In this document: piece after piece, positions 43,481-52,800 of the stretch
Layout of the letters: each line of letters opens with the position of its first letter
Numbering within the stretch: position 1 is the first letter of the stretch
Origin: Polyangia bacterium
Lineage (GTDB): Bacteria > Myxococcota_A > Polyangia > Nannocystales > Nannocystaceae
Assembly: GCA_030424595.1 (NCBI GenBank)
Contig: JAUHWG010000025.1
Coordinates: 106,108-170,107, forward strand
Length of the DNA stretch: 64,000 bases
Direction: 5' to 3'
Notes under the pieces: generated by a model
The model's input: the letters and a program-made list of their open reading frames with translations, nothing else
Database searches by the model: none
What the model was told of the DNA's origin: nothing
Made by a program: the position numbers and the translations under genes

Positions 43481-44764
43481 ATGCCGCGACCTCTTATGCG
43501 CCGACTTCGAGCACGTACCCGCACTTCCTCCGCTGTGGTCGCCAAAGGGGCGCTGAGCGGCGCCTTGAGCCTTTGCCTCGCGGCGACCTCGCTGCCGGCG
43601 CTGGCAGCACCCGCAGCCGAGGCGCCTGCCGCCGAGGCTGCCAACGCCAAGACGATCGGTCTGATGCGCTTCGCCGGGGATCCGACGATCGCCTCGGACG
43701 TCCGCTCCTACGTCCAGTCTGAGTTTGAGGGCGCGGGCTACACGGTCCGCGGCGTGGCGATGGACATCGAGACCGCGGGCTCGAAGGCCAAGTGCAAGAC
43801 CGTCGACGACGGCTGCCTCAGCAAGATCGCCAAGTGGCTCTCCAAGGGCAAGGCCGAGGTGCCCTACGGCTACCTCATCTATGGCACCGCCGCTCCGTCG
43901 GACTCCGGTGACCTGACGAAGGTGATCATCTACGACCTGAACTCGCAGGCCACGGTCAAGGAGTTCAGCGCGTCCTTCACCAGCGACGACTACATCCTGC
44001 CGATCGCGCTGCCGCGGGCGATGGTCCGCTCCGTCCTCGAGGCGAAGAACCCGCCGCCCGAGCTCTCCGCCGAGGAGCAGAAGGTCCTCGCCGAGCTCGA
44101 CGAGGGGCCCGCGAAGACCCCGGAGGAGCTCCAGGCTGAGGCCGAGGCGATCGCCGACGCGACCGCGGCCATCGACGAGATGCCGACCGAGACCGCTGAC
44201 ACCAGCGGGATCAAGGTCGACCTCAAGAAGGACCACAAGGAGTTCTGCCGCAACGAGCCGCGCAAGAAGCGGGAGTCCCGTGATGATCCGCCGGACCTCC
44301 GCCCGAGCTGCAAGGGCGGCACCTTCTGGGGCTACTGGCAGCCCCGCGCGTGGGTCGCCCTCGGCCTGACCGGCGTCGGCGTCGTCGCGACTGGCGCGCT
44401 CTACACGATGGGCCTCGCCGCTCGTGGTCCCTACAAGGACTCGGTCGCTACCCTTGAGAACTCCGGGCTCAGCAACACCAACCCCCTTGACGGGGCGGAG
44501 TACACGGCGCTCGCCGCAGACGTCGCCGACAAGGGCAACCGGATGCGCACGCGCTTCCTCGGAGGCGACATCGCCCTCGGCGCGACCGTGCTCCTCGCGG
44601 GCGTCCTCGGGGTGATCATCTACCAGGACCGCAACGACGCGAAGAACTTCCTGAAGACCGAGAAGGCCCTCAAGGCCCTCTCGAAGGTGAAGATCGAGGA
44701 CGTCAAGATCTCACCGATGCTCGGGACGACCGTCCAGGGCGCGGGCTTCGGCTTCCGCTTCTAG
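43481..44764 (+). CDS. Envelope protein with signal peptide and C-terminal two-helix anchor
   Basis: The 427-residue protein has a signal peptide (SLCLAATSLPALA), a domain beginning KTIGLMRFAGDP and SYVQSEFEGAGY that resembles the fold of myxobacterial envelope proteins built around a bacterial surface-antigen-like start, then a Glu/Ala-rich helix and two membrane helices (VALGLTGVGVVATGALYTM, ALGATVLLAGVLGVIIY). The anchor layout resembles the TPR protein at 16195-17109. The start may be 43481 or 43496. No function can be given. Confidence 0.75.
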   Translation: MPRPLMRRLRARTRTSSAVVAKGALSGALSLCLAATSLPALAAPAAEAPAAEAANAKTIGLMRFAGDPTIASDVRSYVQSEFEGAGYTVRGVAMDIETAGSKAKCKTVDDGCLSKIAKWLSKGKAEVPYGYLIYGTAAPSDSGDLTKVIIYDLNSQATVKEFSASFTSDDYILPIALPRAMVRSVLEAKNPPPELSAEEQKVLAELDEGPAKTPEELQAEAEAIADATAAIDEMPTETADTSGIKVDLKKDHKEFCRNEPRKKRESRDDPPDLRPSCKGGTFWGYWQPRAWVALGLTGVGVVATGALYTMGLAARGPYKDSVATLENSGLSNTNPLDGAEYTALAADVADKGNRMRTRFLGGDIALGATVLLAGVLGVIIYQDRNDAKNFLKTEKALKALSKVKIEDVKISPMLGTTVQGAGFGFRF

Positions 44765-44788
44765 CGGACGATCCTTCGCCGCGAGTTT

Positions 44789-44815
44789 GGCCCCGCGTCG
44801 AAAGACGTCGGGGCC
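44789..44815 (+). terminator. Terminator of the envelope protein gene
   Basis: GGCCCCG-CGTC - GAAA - GACG-T-CGGGGCC is an 11-bp stem with a bulged T and a GAAA tetraloop, 24 bases after the stop. A weak T-containing tail follows. Confidence 0.65.
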
Positions 44816-45027
44816 TCGCTGTATCGCGCGTGGTAGTCGCGCGTCTGGGGCGCGACAGGGGCGCGTCAGACAGGGGCGAACAAGCCTGTGCCTGATCATG
44901 TATGTCTGATCGAGCATGTTCGTTTGGCCAGCCTGATCGCGCCGCGCCGAGGGGAGCGCAGCACAGCCGCGCCTGACCAGGCCAGAGCACGCGGTGCGTG
45001 ACCGCCCCCGCTCGTTCGGCGCGAACC

Positions 45028-45059
45028 AAGAGAAGAACCCCACAGCCTTCGCTGCGGGG
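45028..45059 (-). terminator. Terminator of the thioredoxin gene
   Basis: On the minus strand, CCCCGCAGC - GAAG - GCTGTGGGG is followed by TTCTTCTCTT. A 9-bp stem with one G-T pair and a pyrimidine tail, 24 bases after the stop. Confidence 0.75.
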
Positions 45060-45083
45060 CTCCGTTCGATCGCGCCGCCTCGG

Positions 45084-45416
45084 CTAGAGGTGGGGCTGGA
45101 CGAAGTCGGCGATCTTCGACTTCCGTCCGGGGTTGCCGACCATCGTCCCCGCGAGCTCTCCGCCCTTGAAGAGGAGCAGCGTCGGGATGCTGGTGACGCT
45201 GTAGGCGGCGGGCGTCTTCGGATGCTCGTCGATGTTCAGCTTGACGATCTTGAGGCGATCACCGAGGTCCGCTGAGAGCGACTCCAGGAGCGGTGCGATG
45301 GCCTTGCACGGGCCGCACCAGGTCGCCCAGAGGTCGACAAGGACGGGCGTCGGCGACTCGAGGACGTCGGATTGGAAGGATTCGTCAGTGATGTTGCTGA
45401 TGTTCGCGGACGCCAT
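45084..45416 (-). CDS. trxA: Thioredoxin
   Basis: The 110-residue protein has the active site WATWCGPCKAIAP, the cis-Pro segment SIPTLLLFKGG and the usual fold length. It reduces disulphides in the cytoplasm; no signal is seen. The ATG at 45416 gives the normal start; a longer frame from 45551 adds 45 unlike residues. It is divergent from the next gene. Confidence 0.95.
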   Translation of the reverse strand: MASANISNITDESFQSDVLESPTPVLVDLWATWCGPCKAIAPLLESLSADLGDRLKIVKLNIDEHPKTPAAYSVTSIPTLLLFKGGELAGTMVGNPGRKSKIADFVQPHL

Positions 45417-45562
45417 AGTCGTCGGCTCTGCAGTCGAGGCTGGGAGAATACGAGCGCCGCGGGGCCCCGTGCCCGGCGGCGGAGAGTGAGCATGGGGCTT
45501 GCTGCGGGTGAGCGCAAGGTGTTGAAGGCCGGCCCCGCGTGGGGCTACCATCGAAGACGGTC

Positions 45563-45940
45563 ATGCCCCGGATCTTCATCGCCCAAGCCCTCGTCGACAC
45601 TTGGATCTCCGAGGGAAAGGCGGATCTCCAGCGCGATTTCCTCCGCGTGCCCTCCGGGACCGGGACCGTCGACCTCTTCATCAACCCGGCGGTCTACTTC
45701 GATCGGATCGACGGCACGGAGACCGACGAGGCGGACGTCATCGGCAAGGTCAAGACCTCGCAGGAGCTGGCGCAGATGGACGCGGAGCACTACGACACGT
45801 CGGTGGTCCTCGGCGACGCCGCCTACACGGTGGTCCCCGGGATGCTCGCCACCGCGGTCGACGCCCAGGGCGAGGAGCTGGATCTCGACGCGGGAGCCTG
45901 GGGTCGCCTCGCGACCGCCCTCGAGGCGCTCCCCAGCTAG
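45563..45940 (+). CDS. Conserved-looking protein of unknown function
   Basis: The 125-residue soluble protein begins MPRIFIAQALVDTWISEGKA and contains TVDLFINPAVYFDRIDGTE, VIGKVKTSQELAQ and SVVLGDAAYTVVPGML. Codon use fits its neighbours and the frame has no low-complexity sequence, so it is probably real. Family not recognised. It stands alone upstream of the heme genes, with two short tandem duplications (AGGAGGTCGCGCAC twice, TGTCTGCTAGGC twice) in the gap after it. Confidence 0.7.
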   Translation: MPRIFIAQALVDTWISEGKADLQRDFLRVPSGTGTVDLFINPAVYFDRIDGTETDEADVIGKVKTSQELAQMDAEHYDTSVVLGDAAYTVVPGMLATAVDAQGEELDLDAGAWGRLATALEALPS

Positions 45941-46098
45941 GCTCTCGCGCTTCGATCGGCGGCCGTGATGGTCGGTGCGATGGCCAGCAGGAGGTCGCGC
46001 ACAGGAGGTCGCGCACAGTCCTCTCGCCGGCCCGACGGCGAGAATGGGCAAGACACTAGCCGCTGTCTGCTAGGCTGTCTGCTAGGCTGGGCACGCCG

Positions 46099-46899
46099 AT
46101 GACGGTCCTGGTTCTCTTCATCCTCGCGGCGCTCACCTACGCCGCGGCCTCGCTCGCCTACGGGGTCGAGCGCAGCGGCGACTCCGAGCGAGCAAGACAC
46201 CTCGCCCAGGTGCTCCTGGCGATCGCCGGGGTGCTCCACTTCGCGGAGATCGGGGCCCAAAGCGCGGGCGGTGAGCACCCCTTCGGCAGCGTTTGGCGGG
46301 TGATCTCGTTCGGCGCGATGATCACGGTCGGCCTCTTCTTCGTGATCGCGCGCGGCCGCTCGCTGACCAGCTTGGGGGCGATCATCGCCCCCCTCGGGCT
46401 CGTCGGCCTCGTGCTCGGGCAAGCTCTGGATGCCGACACGGCGACCCGGATCCCCGCATCGGTGGGCCTCACCCGTCTGCATATCGGCCTGGCGACGGCG
46501 GGGCTGGCCGTCTTTATCCTCGCCGCGGGGGTGGCTGCGATCTACTTGGCGATGGAGCAACGGCTGCGCTCGCGGAAGTTCAAGCCGACCGCCGGCGGTC
46601 CTGGGATCTCCCTGACGGGGCTCGACCGCCTCCACCACCGAGTGATGATGGCGGCCACGCCGATCTTCACCCTGGCGATGGTCACCGGCGTTCTCTGGAT
46701 CATCCAGGCCGGAGGGCTCGTCACCCTCCGCGAGCGCTGGTTTGAGATCCTGATCGGCGGCGTCGCCTGGCTGGCGAGCGTCGCCGTCCTCGCGCTCCGG
46801 GCTGCGCTCGGGATCCGGGGGCGGCGGGCGGCGCTGCTGACCTTGGTCGCCTTCGCCTGCACGGTCGTGATCCTCGCCTCCTACGGGGTCCGGGCATGA
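46099..46899 (+). CDS. hemX: HemX/CcsA-type membrane protein
   Basis: The 266-residue protein has eight membrane helices and the CcsA/CcmC-like block LHIGLATAGLAVFILAAGVA followed by IYLAMEQRLRSRKF, with His in RLHIGL and in RLHHRV as possible heme ligands. Such a gene before hemA is seen in many bacteria (hemX), where it tunes glutamyl-tRNA reductase or acts in cytochrome c maturation. It overlaps hemA by ATGA. Confidence 0.82.
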   Translation: MTVLVLFILAALTYAAASLAYGVERSGDSERARHLAQVLLAIAGVLHFAEIGAQSAGGEHPFGSVWRVISFGAMITVGLFFVIARGRSLTSLGAIIAPLGLVGLVLGQALDADTATRIPASVGLTRLHIGLATAGLAVFILAAGVAAIYLAMEQRLRSRKFKPTAGGPGISLTGLDRLHHRVMMAATPIFTLAMVTGVLWIIQAGGLVTLRERWFEILIGGVAWLASVAVLALRAALGIRGRRAALLTLVAFACTVVILASYGVRA

Positions 46900-48242
46900 C
46901 CGACCTCGTCGCCGTCGGGATCAACCACAAGACCGCTCCGGTCGAGCTGCGCGAGACGGTCGCGAGCTCCGGAGAGGAGCTCCACGAGCTCCTGCTCGCG
47001 CTCCAAAACGAGGCCGGTCTCCAGGAGGCGATGGTCGTCTCGACCTGCAACCGGGTCGAGATCTACGGGGTCGCCCGCGGCTGGGCTCAGGCCGGTGAGC
47101 GCTCGCTCCGGGTGCTCGCCGAGCGTCGCGGCGTCGCCCCCGACGCCCTCGTCCACCACGGCTTTGTCCGCGGCTCGAGGGAGGCCGCGGAGCACATCTT
47201 CCGGGTCGCGGCCAGCCTCGAGAGCATGGTCGTCGGTGAGCCGCAGATCCTCGGCCAGGTCAAGGACGCCTTCGATCTCGCCCGCTCGCACGGGACCGTC
47301 GGCGCGGTCCTCGATCGCTGCCTCACGAGCGCCTTTCGCGGGGCCAAGCGGGTCCGGACCGAGACCTCGATCGCCCGCGGGGCCGCCTCTGTACCCTCGG
47401 TGGCGGTCGATCTGGCGCGCTCGATCTTCGGCGACCTCAGCGACTGTGCGGCGCTCCTCGTCGGCGCCGGCGAGATGTCCCAACAGTCAGGGATGAACCT
47501 CCGCTCGGCGGGGATCTCGACGCTCACCGTCGTCAACCGTTCGGCGCCGCGAGGTGAGGCCCTCGCGGCCGAGCTCGGCGGACGCTACGTCCCCTGGGAG
47601 GGGCTCAGCGAGCAGCTCGCGCGGGCCGACATCGTCATCACCAGCACCGGATCGCCGCGGCCGGTGATCGATCGGGCGCTCCTCCGTCCGGTGATGCGGG
47701 CCCGTCGGGGCGCGCCGATCTTCCTCGTCGACATCGCCGTGCCTCGAGACGTCGACCCCGACGTCCTCAAGATCGAGGAGGTGTTCGTCTACAACATCGA
47801 CGACCTGCAGGGGATCGTCGACGCCAACATGCGGACGCGGGCCGCCGAGGCGGAGCGGGCCGCTGAGCTGCTCATCGGCGAGATCGACGGCTTTGTCGGC
47901 TGGCAGCGCAGCCGCTCGGTCGGGCCTGTAATCCAGCGCCTCCACGCCCACGCGAGGGCCGTCGCCGAGGGGGAGCTCGCGCGCCTCAGCGGTCGCTTCG
48001 GCGAGATGACGCCGAGCCAGCGCAAGGCGGTGGAGTCCTTGGCCCACGGGATCGTCCGCAAGCTGCTGCACGGCCCGGTGACCTCGCTCCGCCGCTCTGC
48101 GGAGGGCGAGGAGGCCTACGCCGCCAACGCTCTCGTCGAGGCGGTCGAGAACCTCTTCGGCCTCGAGGAGCAGCCCGCCGATCCCCCGGCGGAGGAGAGC
48201 GCGGCGATCGTCGCCGCGGAGCCGGTCAAGTCGCCGCTCTGA
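46896..48242 (+). CDS. hemA: Glutamyl-tRNA reductase
   Basis: First step of C5 heme synthesis. The 448-residue protein shows VGINHKTAPVELRE, the catalytic Cys in VSTCNRVEIYG, ASLESMVVGEPQILGQVK, the NADPH site LVGAGEM and the C-terminal dimerisation helix. Its substrate, glutamyl-tRNA, matches the nearby tRNA-Glu only by chance of location. It forms a pair with the hemX-like gene; hemC follows 462 bases later. Confidence 0.96.
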   Translation: MTDLVAVGINHKTAPVELRETVASSGEELHELLLALQNEAGLQEAMVVSTCNRVEIYGVARGWAQAGERSLRVLAERRGVAPDALVHHGFVRGSREAAEHIFRVAASLESMVVGEPQILGQVKDAFDLARSHGTVGAVLDRCLTSAFRGAKRVRTETSIARGAASVPSVAVDLARSIFGDLSDCAALLVGAGEMSQQSGMNLRSAGISTLTVVNRSAPRGEALAAELGGRYVPWEGLSEQLARADIVITSTGSPRPVIDRALLRPVMRARRGAPIFLVDIAVPRDVDPDVLKIEEVFVYNIDDLQGIVDANMRTRAAEAERAAELLIGEIDGFVGWQRSRSVGPVIQRLHAHARAVAEGELARLSGRFGEMTPSQRKAVESLAHGIVRKLLHGPVTSLRRSAEGEEAYAANALVEAVENLFGLEEQPADPPAEESAAIVAAEPVKSPL

Positions 48243-48310
48243 GATCGTCCCCGGTCTTGGGCTGGGATCTTCGTCACCCGGTGCGCGGGGCCGCAGCGGA
48301 CGACCACGCT

Positions 48311-48353
48311 GGCCCCGAGAGAGCAGCCCCGATCTGCCGCTCTCGGAGGGGCC
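48311..48353. terminator. Long hairpin between hemA and a convergent small gene
   Basis: GGCCCCGAGAG pairs with CTCTCGGAGGGGCC across an 18-base loop, with a small bulge. It lies between the hemA stop and the end of the minus-strand small lipoprotein and may serve both. Confidence 0.4.
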
Positions 48354-48367
48354 CGCGGGGCGAAGGC

Positions 48368-48574
48368 TCAGGAGAGCGAGGGCGTCTTGGTCTCGGGGCT
48401 CCCGTTGTTGTTGGCCTCGCGCCGGGCCTCACGGCGGCGTCCCCGTCGACGTCCGCGCCTGCGACCGCGTCGGCGCCCGCCGAGGCACCCGGCGCCGAGG
48501 AACGTCATCGCCAGGAGGCCTGCTGCGCCGATGAGAAGTCTGCGTCGTTGGGGTTCTTCGCTTGGCCGGGTCAT
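48368..48574 (-). CDS. Small Arg/Gly-rich lipoprotein
   Basis: The 68-residue protein, MTRPSEEPQRRR then a hydrophobic stretch ending TFLGAGC (lipobox), followed by GGRRRGRRRGRRRGRRRE and a polar tail NNNGSPETKTPSLS. The signal, lipobox and tail make a coherent small lipoprotein with a strongly cationic mature start encoded by a 12-bp tandem. It is antisense to the hemA-hemC gap. The start at 48574 is the first Met before the basic n-region; a longer frame from 48871 would overlap hemC. Confidence 0.55.
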   Translation of the reverse strand: MTRPSEEPQRRRLLIGAAGLLAMTFLGAGCLGGRRRGRRRGRRRGRRREARREANNNGSPETKTPSLS

Positions 48575-48704
48575 CCACGGAGCGTAGCGGCTGGAGGACT
48601 CGTCGCCAGAGCTCGCAGCCGAGGTGCGAGAGCGAAGGTCGCGAGCGCGGCGCGGTCTCGCGCAGGGCTGGTCGTTCGCCGGTGAAACGGGCATCGTGCG
48701 GTCC

Positions 48705-49688
48705 ATGGTGACGCCATCCCCGACGGACGACGCTGCGCTCCTGGACAAGCCCCTTCGGATCGGCACGCGCGGGTCGAAGCTCGCGCTGTGGCAGGCGGAG
48801 CACGTCCGCGATCGCTTGATCGAGCGCTGGGGCGAGGCGCTCCGCGTCGAGCTGGTGATCATCAGCACCAAGGGCGATCAGATCCAGGACCGGCCGCTCT
48901 ACAAGATCGGCGGCAAGGGCCTCTTCGTCAACGCGATCGAAGAGGCGATCGCCGATGGCAGGGTCGATCTCGCGGTCCACAGCATGAAGGATCTGCCGGG
49001 CTCCCTCGCGCCGGGGATGATCCTGGCCTGCACCCCGCCGCGGGAAGATCCGCGCGATACCGTGCTCTTCCGCGCAGACCTCCCGCCCGAGCAGCGCTCG
49101 CTGGCGGCCTTGCCCGCTGGCTCACGGATCGGCACGACCAGCCTGCGACGGTCGGCGCTCTGCCGTCGGCTCCACCCCGGGGCCGAGATTCTCCCGCTGC
49201 GGGGCAACGTCCAGACGCGGATGGCTCGCCTCGAGGCGGGGGACTTCGACGCGATCCTTTTGGCGGCGGCGGGCCTGCGCCGCCTCGAGATCCTCAGCGA
49301 TGAGATGGAGCTGCTCGACCCGGAGGTCTTCTGCCCCGCTGCGGGGCAGGGGATCCTGGCGGTCGAGTGCCGTGAGACAGACGAGCGGGTCCGACGGCTC
49401 CTGGAGCCCCTCGGCGATCCGGACACCACGATCGTCGCCGCGGCGGAGCGGGCCTTCCTCGCCCGTCTCGACGGCGGGTGCCAGGTGCCGATGGGGGCCT
49501 ACGCGACCCTGGCGGACGGTGAGATCGAGATCCGCGGGATCATCGGCGATCCGAGCGGTCGCCCCTTCTTCTCCGGCCGCAAGTGCGGCTCCCCGGAGAA
49601 CGCGGCGGCGCTCGGTCGGGAGCTCGCGGAGACCCTCCTGGGCCTCGGCGCCGACCGGGTCATCGAGCGCTTCGTCTCGCGCGCCTGA
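48705..49688 (+). CDS. hemC: Porphobilinogen deaminase
   Basis: Polymerises four porphobilinogens to hydroxymethylbilane. The 327-residue protein has IGTRGSKLALWQAEHV, VHSMKDLPG, the catalytic Asp region, GTTSLRRSALCRRL, LRGNVQTRMARLE and the Cys that carries the dipyrromethane cofactor in LDGGCQVPMGAYA. The ATG at 48705 is the first that gives the usual N-terminus. Its stop codon lies inside the first unit of a 12-bp tandem array. Confidence 0.96.
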   Translation: MVTPSPTDDAALLDKPLRIGTRGSKLALWQAEHVRDRLIERWGEALRVELVIISTKGDQIQDRPLYKIGGKGLFVNAIEEAIADGRVDLAVHSMKDLPGSLAPGMILACTPPREDPRDTVLFRADLPPEQRSLAALPAGSRIGTTSLRRSALCRRLHPGAEILPLRGNVQTRMARLEAGDFDAILLAAAGLRRLEILSDEMELLDPEVFCPAAGQGILAVECRETDERVRRLLEPLGDPDTTIVAAAERAFLARLDGGCQVPMGAYATLADGEIEIRGIIGDPSGRPFFSGRKCGSPENAAALGRELAETLLGLGADRVIERFVSRA

Positions 49689-49792
49689 ACGGGGACCTGA
49701 AGAGGCGCCATAAACAGGCGCCTGAAGAGGCGCCGGAACTGGCACCTGAACTGGCGCCTGAACTGGCGCCTGAACTGGCGCCTGTTCTGGCT
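49686..49792 (+). repeat. 12-bp tandem array at the hemC stop codon
   Basis: About eight units related to CCTGAACTGGCG follow the hemC stop. The unit has the stop context of hemC itself (GCGCCTGAAC). The stop triplet position reads TGA, TGA, TAA, TGA, GGA, TGA, TGA, TGA and TGT along the array; one unit is 13 bp and shifts the frame. Each unit also contains the palindrome GGCGCC. Confidence 0.85.
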
Positions 49793-49882
49793 CTTCGCGG
49801 AGGGCCGGCAGGGGAGTCGCCCCACCGGTTTCCCGCGCGACGAGAGTGAACCTCTGCGGGGGGATGCGGTACCTTCGCGGCG

Positions 49883-52800
49883 ATGCGCCGCTTCTTCGGA
49901 CCTCTCGCCGCACCCCTCGCTCTCGCCATGGTCACCGGCTGCGCCGCGACGCGTGAGAACGCCGGGCCGCCCTGGAGCATGGCGGTCACTCCGGGGATCG
50001 CCGAAGACGACGCGGAGGCGTCCAAGGGCGACGCAAAAGAGGAGCCGAAGTGGGACGTCAACGCGCCGCAGGGGCACGACGGCGCGAACTTCTCGGAGGT
50101 GCCGATCGACACCGACACCGGGACGTGGATGAGCGTCGATGTCAGCCCCAACGGCCAGGAGATCGTCTTCGACCTGCTCGGCGATCTCTACATCATGCCG
50201 ATCACGGGCGGCGAGGCGAAGGCGCTGACGGAGGGCATCGCCTGGGACATGCAGCCGCGCTTCAGCCCGGACGGCCAGCATATCGCCTTCACCTCCGATC
50301 GCGGCGGCGGCGACAACATCTGGGTGATGGGCCGCGATGGCAGCGATCCGAAGCCGGTCACCAAGGAGACCTTTCGCCTGCTCAACGGCCCGGTCTGGTC
50401 GCCCGACGGCAGGACGATCGCCGCGCGCAAGCACTTCACCAAGCGGCGCTCGCTCGGCTCCGGCGAGATCTGGCTCTACCACGCCAGCGGCGGCAAGGGC
50501 CTGCAGATGACCACCAAGCCCAACGACCAGAAGGACGTCAACGAGCCGGCCTTCTCGGCCGACGGCCGCTACGTCTACTACAGCCACGACGCGACCCCGG
50601 GCGAGCACTTTGAGTACAACAAGGACCCGCACGCCGGGATCTACGCGATCTCGCGGCTCGACCGGGAGAGCGGTCGGATCGAGCGGATCACCGGGGGAGC
50701 GGGCGGCGCGGTCCGGCCGACGCCATCGCCCGACGGGACTCGCCTCGCCTTCGTCCGTCGCCTCGGGGGTCGCTCGGTGCTGATGATCCGCGAGATCAAC
50801 TCGGGCATCGAGCGGCCGATCTTTCAAGGCCTCGACCGCGACATGCAGGAGGCCTGGGCGATCCACGGCGTCTATCCGACGATCGCCTGGACCCCCGACA
50901 GCCAAGCGCTCGTCGCCTGGGCGGAGGGCAAGATCTGGCGGATCGCCGCTAGCGACGGCGCGGCGGCCGAGATCCCCTTTCACGTCAAGGGGACCCGCAG
51001 GGTCGCGAAGGCGGTCCGGCACTCGGTCGAGGTCGATCCGGTCACCGTCGACGTCAAGGCCCTGCGCTGGGTCGAGGTCGCCCCCGACGGGCGCTCGGTG
51101 GTCTACCAGGCGCTCGGCCACATCTACGTCCGCGCTCTCCCGGACGGCGAGCCCCGCCGCCTGACCAAGGACGACGACGTCGTCGAGCTCTTCCCGACCT
51201 TCTCCCGCGACGGCAAGACGATCGCCTACACGACCTGGAGCGACAGCGCCTTCGGCAGCGTCCGCGTGGTCCCCAGCCGCGGCGGCAAGGCGAAGACGAT
51301 CACGAGCACGCCCGGCCACTACGTCGAGCCGCGCTTTAGCCCCGACGGCAAGACAATCCTCTACCGCAAGGTCCGGGGCGGCTGGAGCCGGTCACCGGCA
51401 TGGTCTGCGGATCCTGGGATCTACGCCGTCGCGGCCAAGCCGAGCAAGGGCGCGACGCCGCTGCTCGTCACCCGCGACGGTCGAGGGGCCCACTTCGGCG
51501 CCGCCTCGGACCGGATCTTCTTCACCACGTCCGGCGGCGGCGAGGACTCGGAGAAGGTCGTCCTGAGCTCGATCGAGCTCGACGGCAGCGACCTCCGGAC
51601 CCACGCCACGACCGAGAAGGCGACGGACCTCCAGGTCTCGCCGGACGGCCGCTGGATCGCCTGGAACGAGGGCTTTCACGCCTTCATCACCCCGCTGCTC
51701 GAGACCGGCAGGGCGGTCGAGCTCGGGCCCAAGGCGGAGGGGCAGCCGATCGCCCGGGTGACCCGCGACGCGGGCGACTTCATCCGCTGGAGCGGCGACT
51801 CTCAGCGCCTCTACTGGTCGCTCGGGGCGGAGCTCTACAGCCGCGAGCTGCGCGACGCCTTCAGCTTCATCGAGGGGGCGCCGGAGACCCTGCCGGAGCC
51901 GGCCAGCGCCGGCCTGCCGATCGGTCTCACGATCATCGCCGACCGACCCTCGGGGTCGAAGGCGATCGTCGGCGCGACGATCGTGACGATGAAGGGGGAC
52001 GAGGTGATCAAGGACGGGACCATCGTCATCGACGGCAACCGGATCGCCGCCGTCGGTCCCCGAGACCAGGTCACGGTGCCCGGGGGCGCGCGGGTGATCG
52101 ACGGGGCCGGGATGACGGTGATCCCGGGGCTCGTCGACGTCCACGCCCACGGCTCGCAGGGCGAGAACGGGATCATTCCCCAGCAAAACTGGCTCCACCT
52201 GGCGACGCTCGCCTTCGGCGTGACGACCGTTCACGACCCCTCCAACGACACCCACACGATCTTCGCGGCGAGCGAGCTCGCCCGCGCAGGCCTGGTGACA
52301 GCGCCGCGGATCTTCTCGACCGGGACCATCCTCTACGGGGCCCAGGCGCCCTTCACCGCCGAGATCGACTCGCTCGACGACGCTCGCCGGCACCTCCGCA
52401 GGCTCAAGGCGATCGGCGCCTTCTCGGTCAAGAGCTACAACCAGCCGAGGCGAGACCAGCGGCAGCAGGTGATCGCCGCGGCGCGCGAGCTGGAGATGAT
52501 GGTCGTCCCCGAGGGGGGCTCGCTCTACCAGCACAACATGACGATGGTCGTCGACGGCCACACCGGGATCGAGCACGCCCTGCCGGTCGCCAGGGCCTAC
52601 GGCGACGTCGAGCAGCTCTGGGGGGCGACCGAGGTCGGCTACACGCCGACGCTCGGGGTCGCCTACGGGGGCCTCTCCGGGGAGCTGTACTGGTACGCCC
52701 ACACCGAGGTCTGGAAGAACGAGCGCCTGCGGACCTTCGTCCCGCGGCACATGATCGACCAGCGCTCGCGGCGACGGGTGATGGCCGCCGACGACGACTG

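Larger units (their letters stand above)
44765..45083. other. Intergenic region with terminators for both sides
   Basis: Two hairpins frame this convergent gap: one for the envelope gene at 44789-44815 and one for thioredoxin at 45028-45059. The middle (44830-44990) is rich in GCGCG words and in CCTGATC/CTGATC repeats but shows no gene or RNA fold that I can support. Confidence 0.6.
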
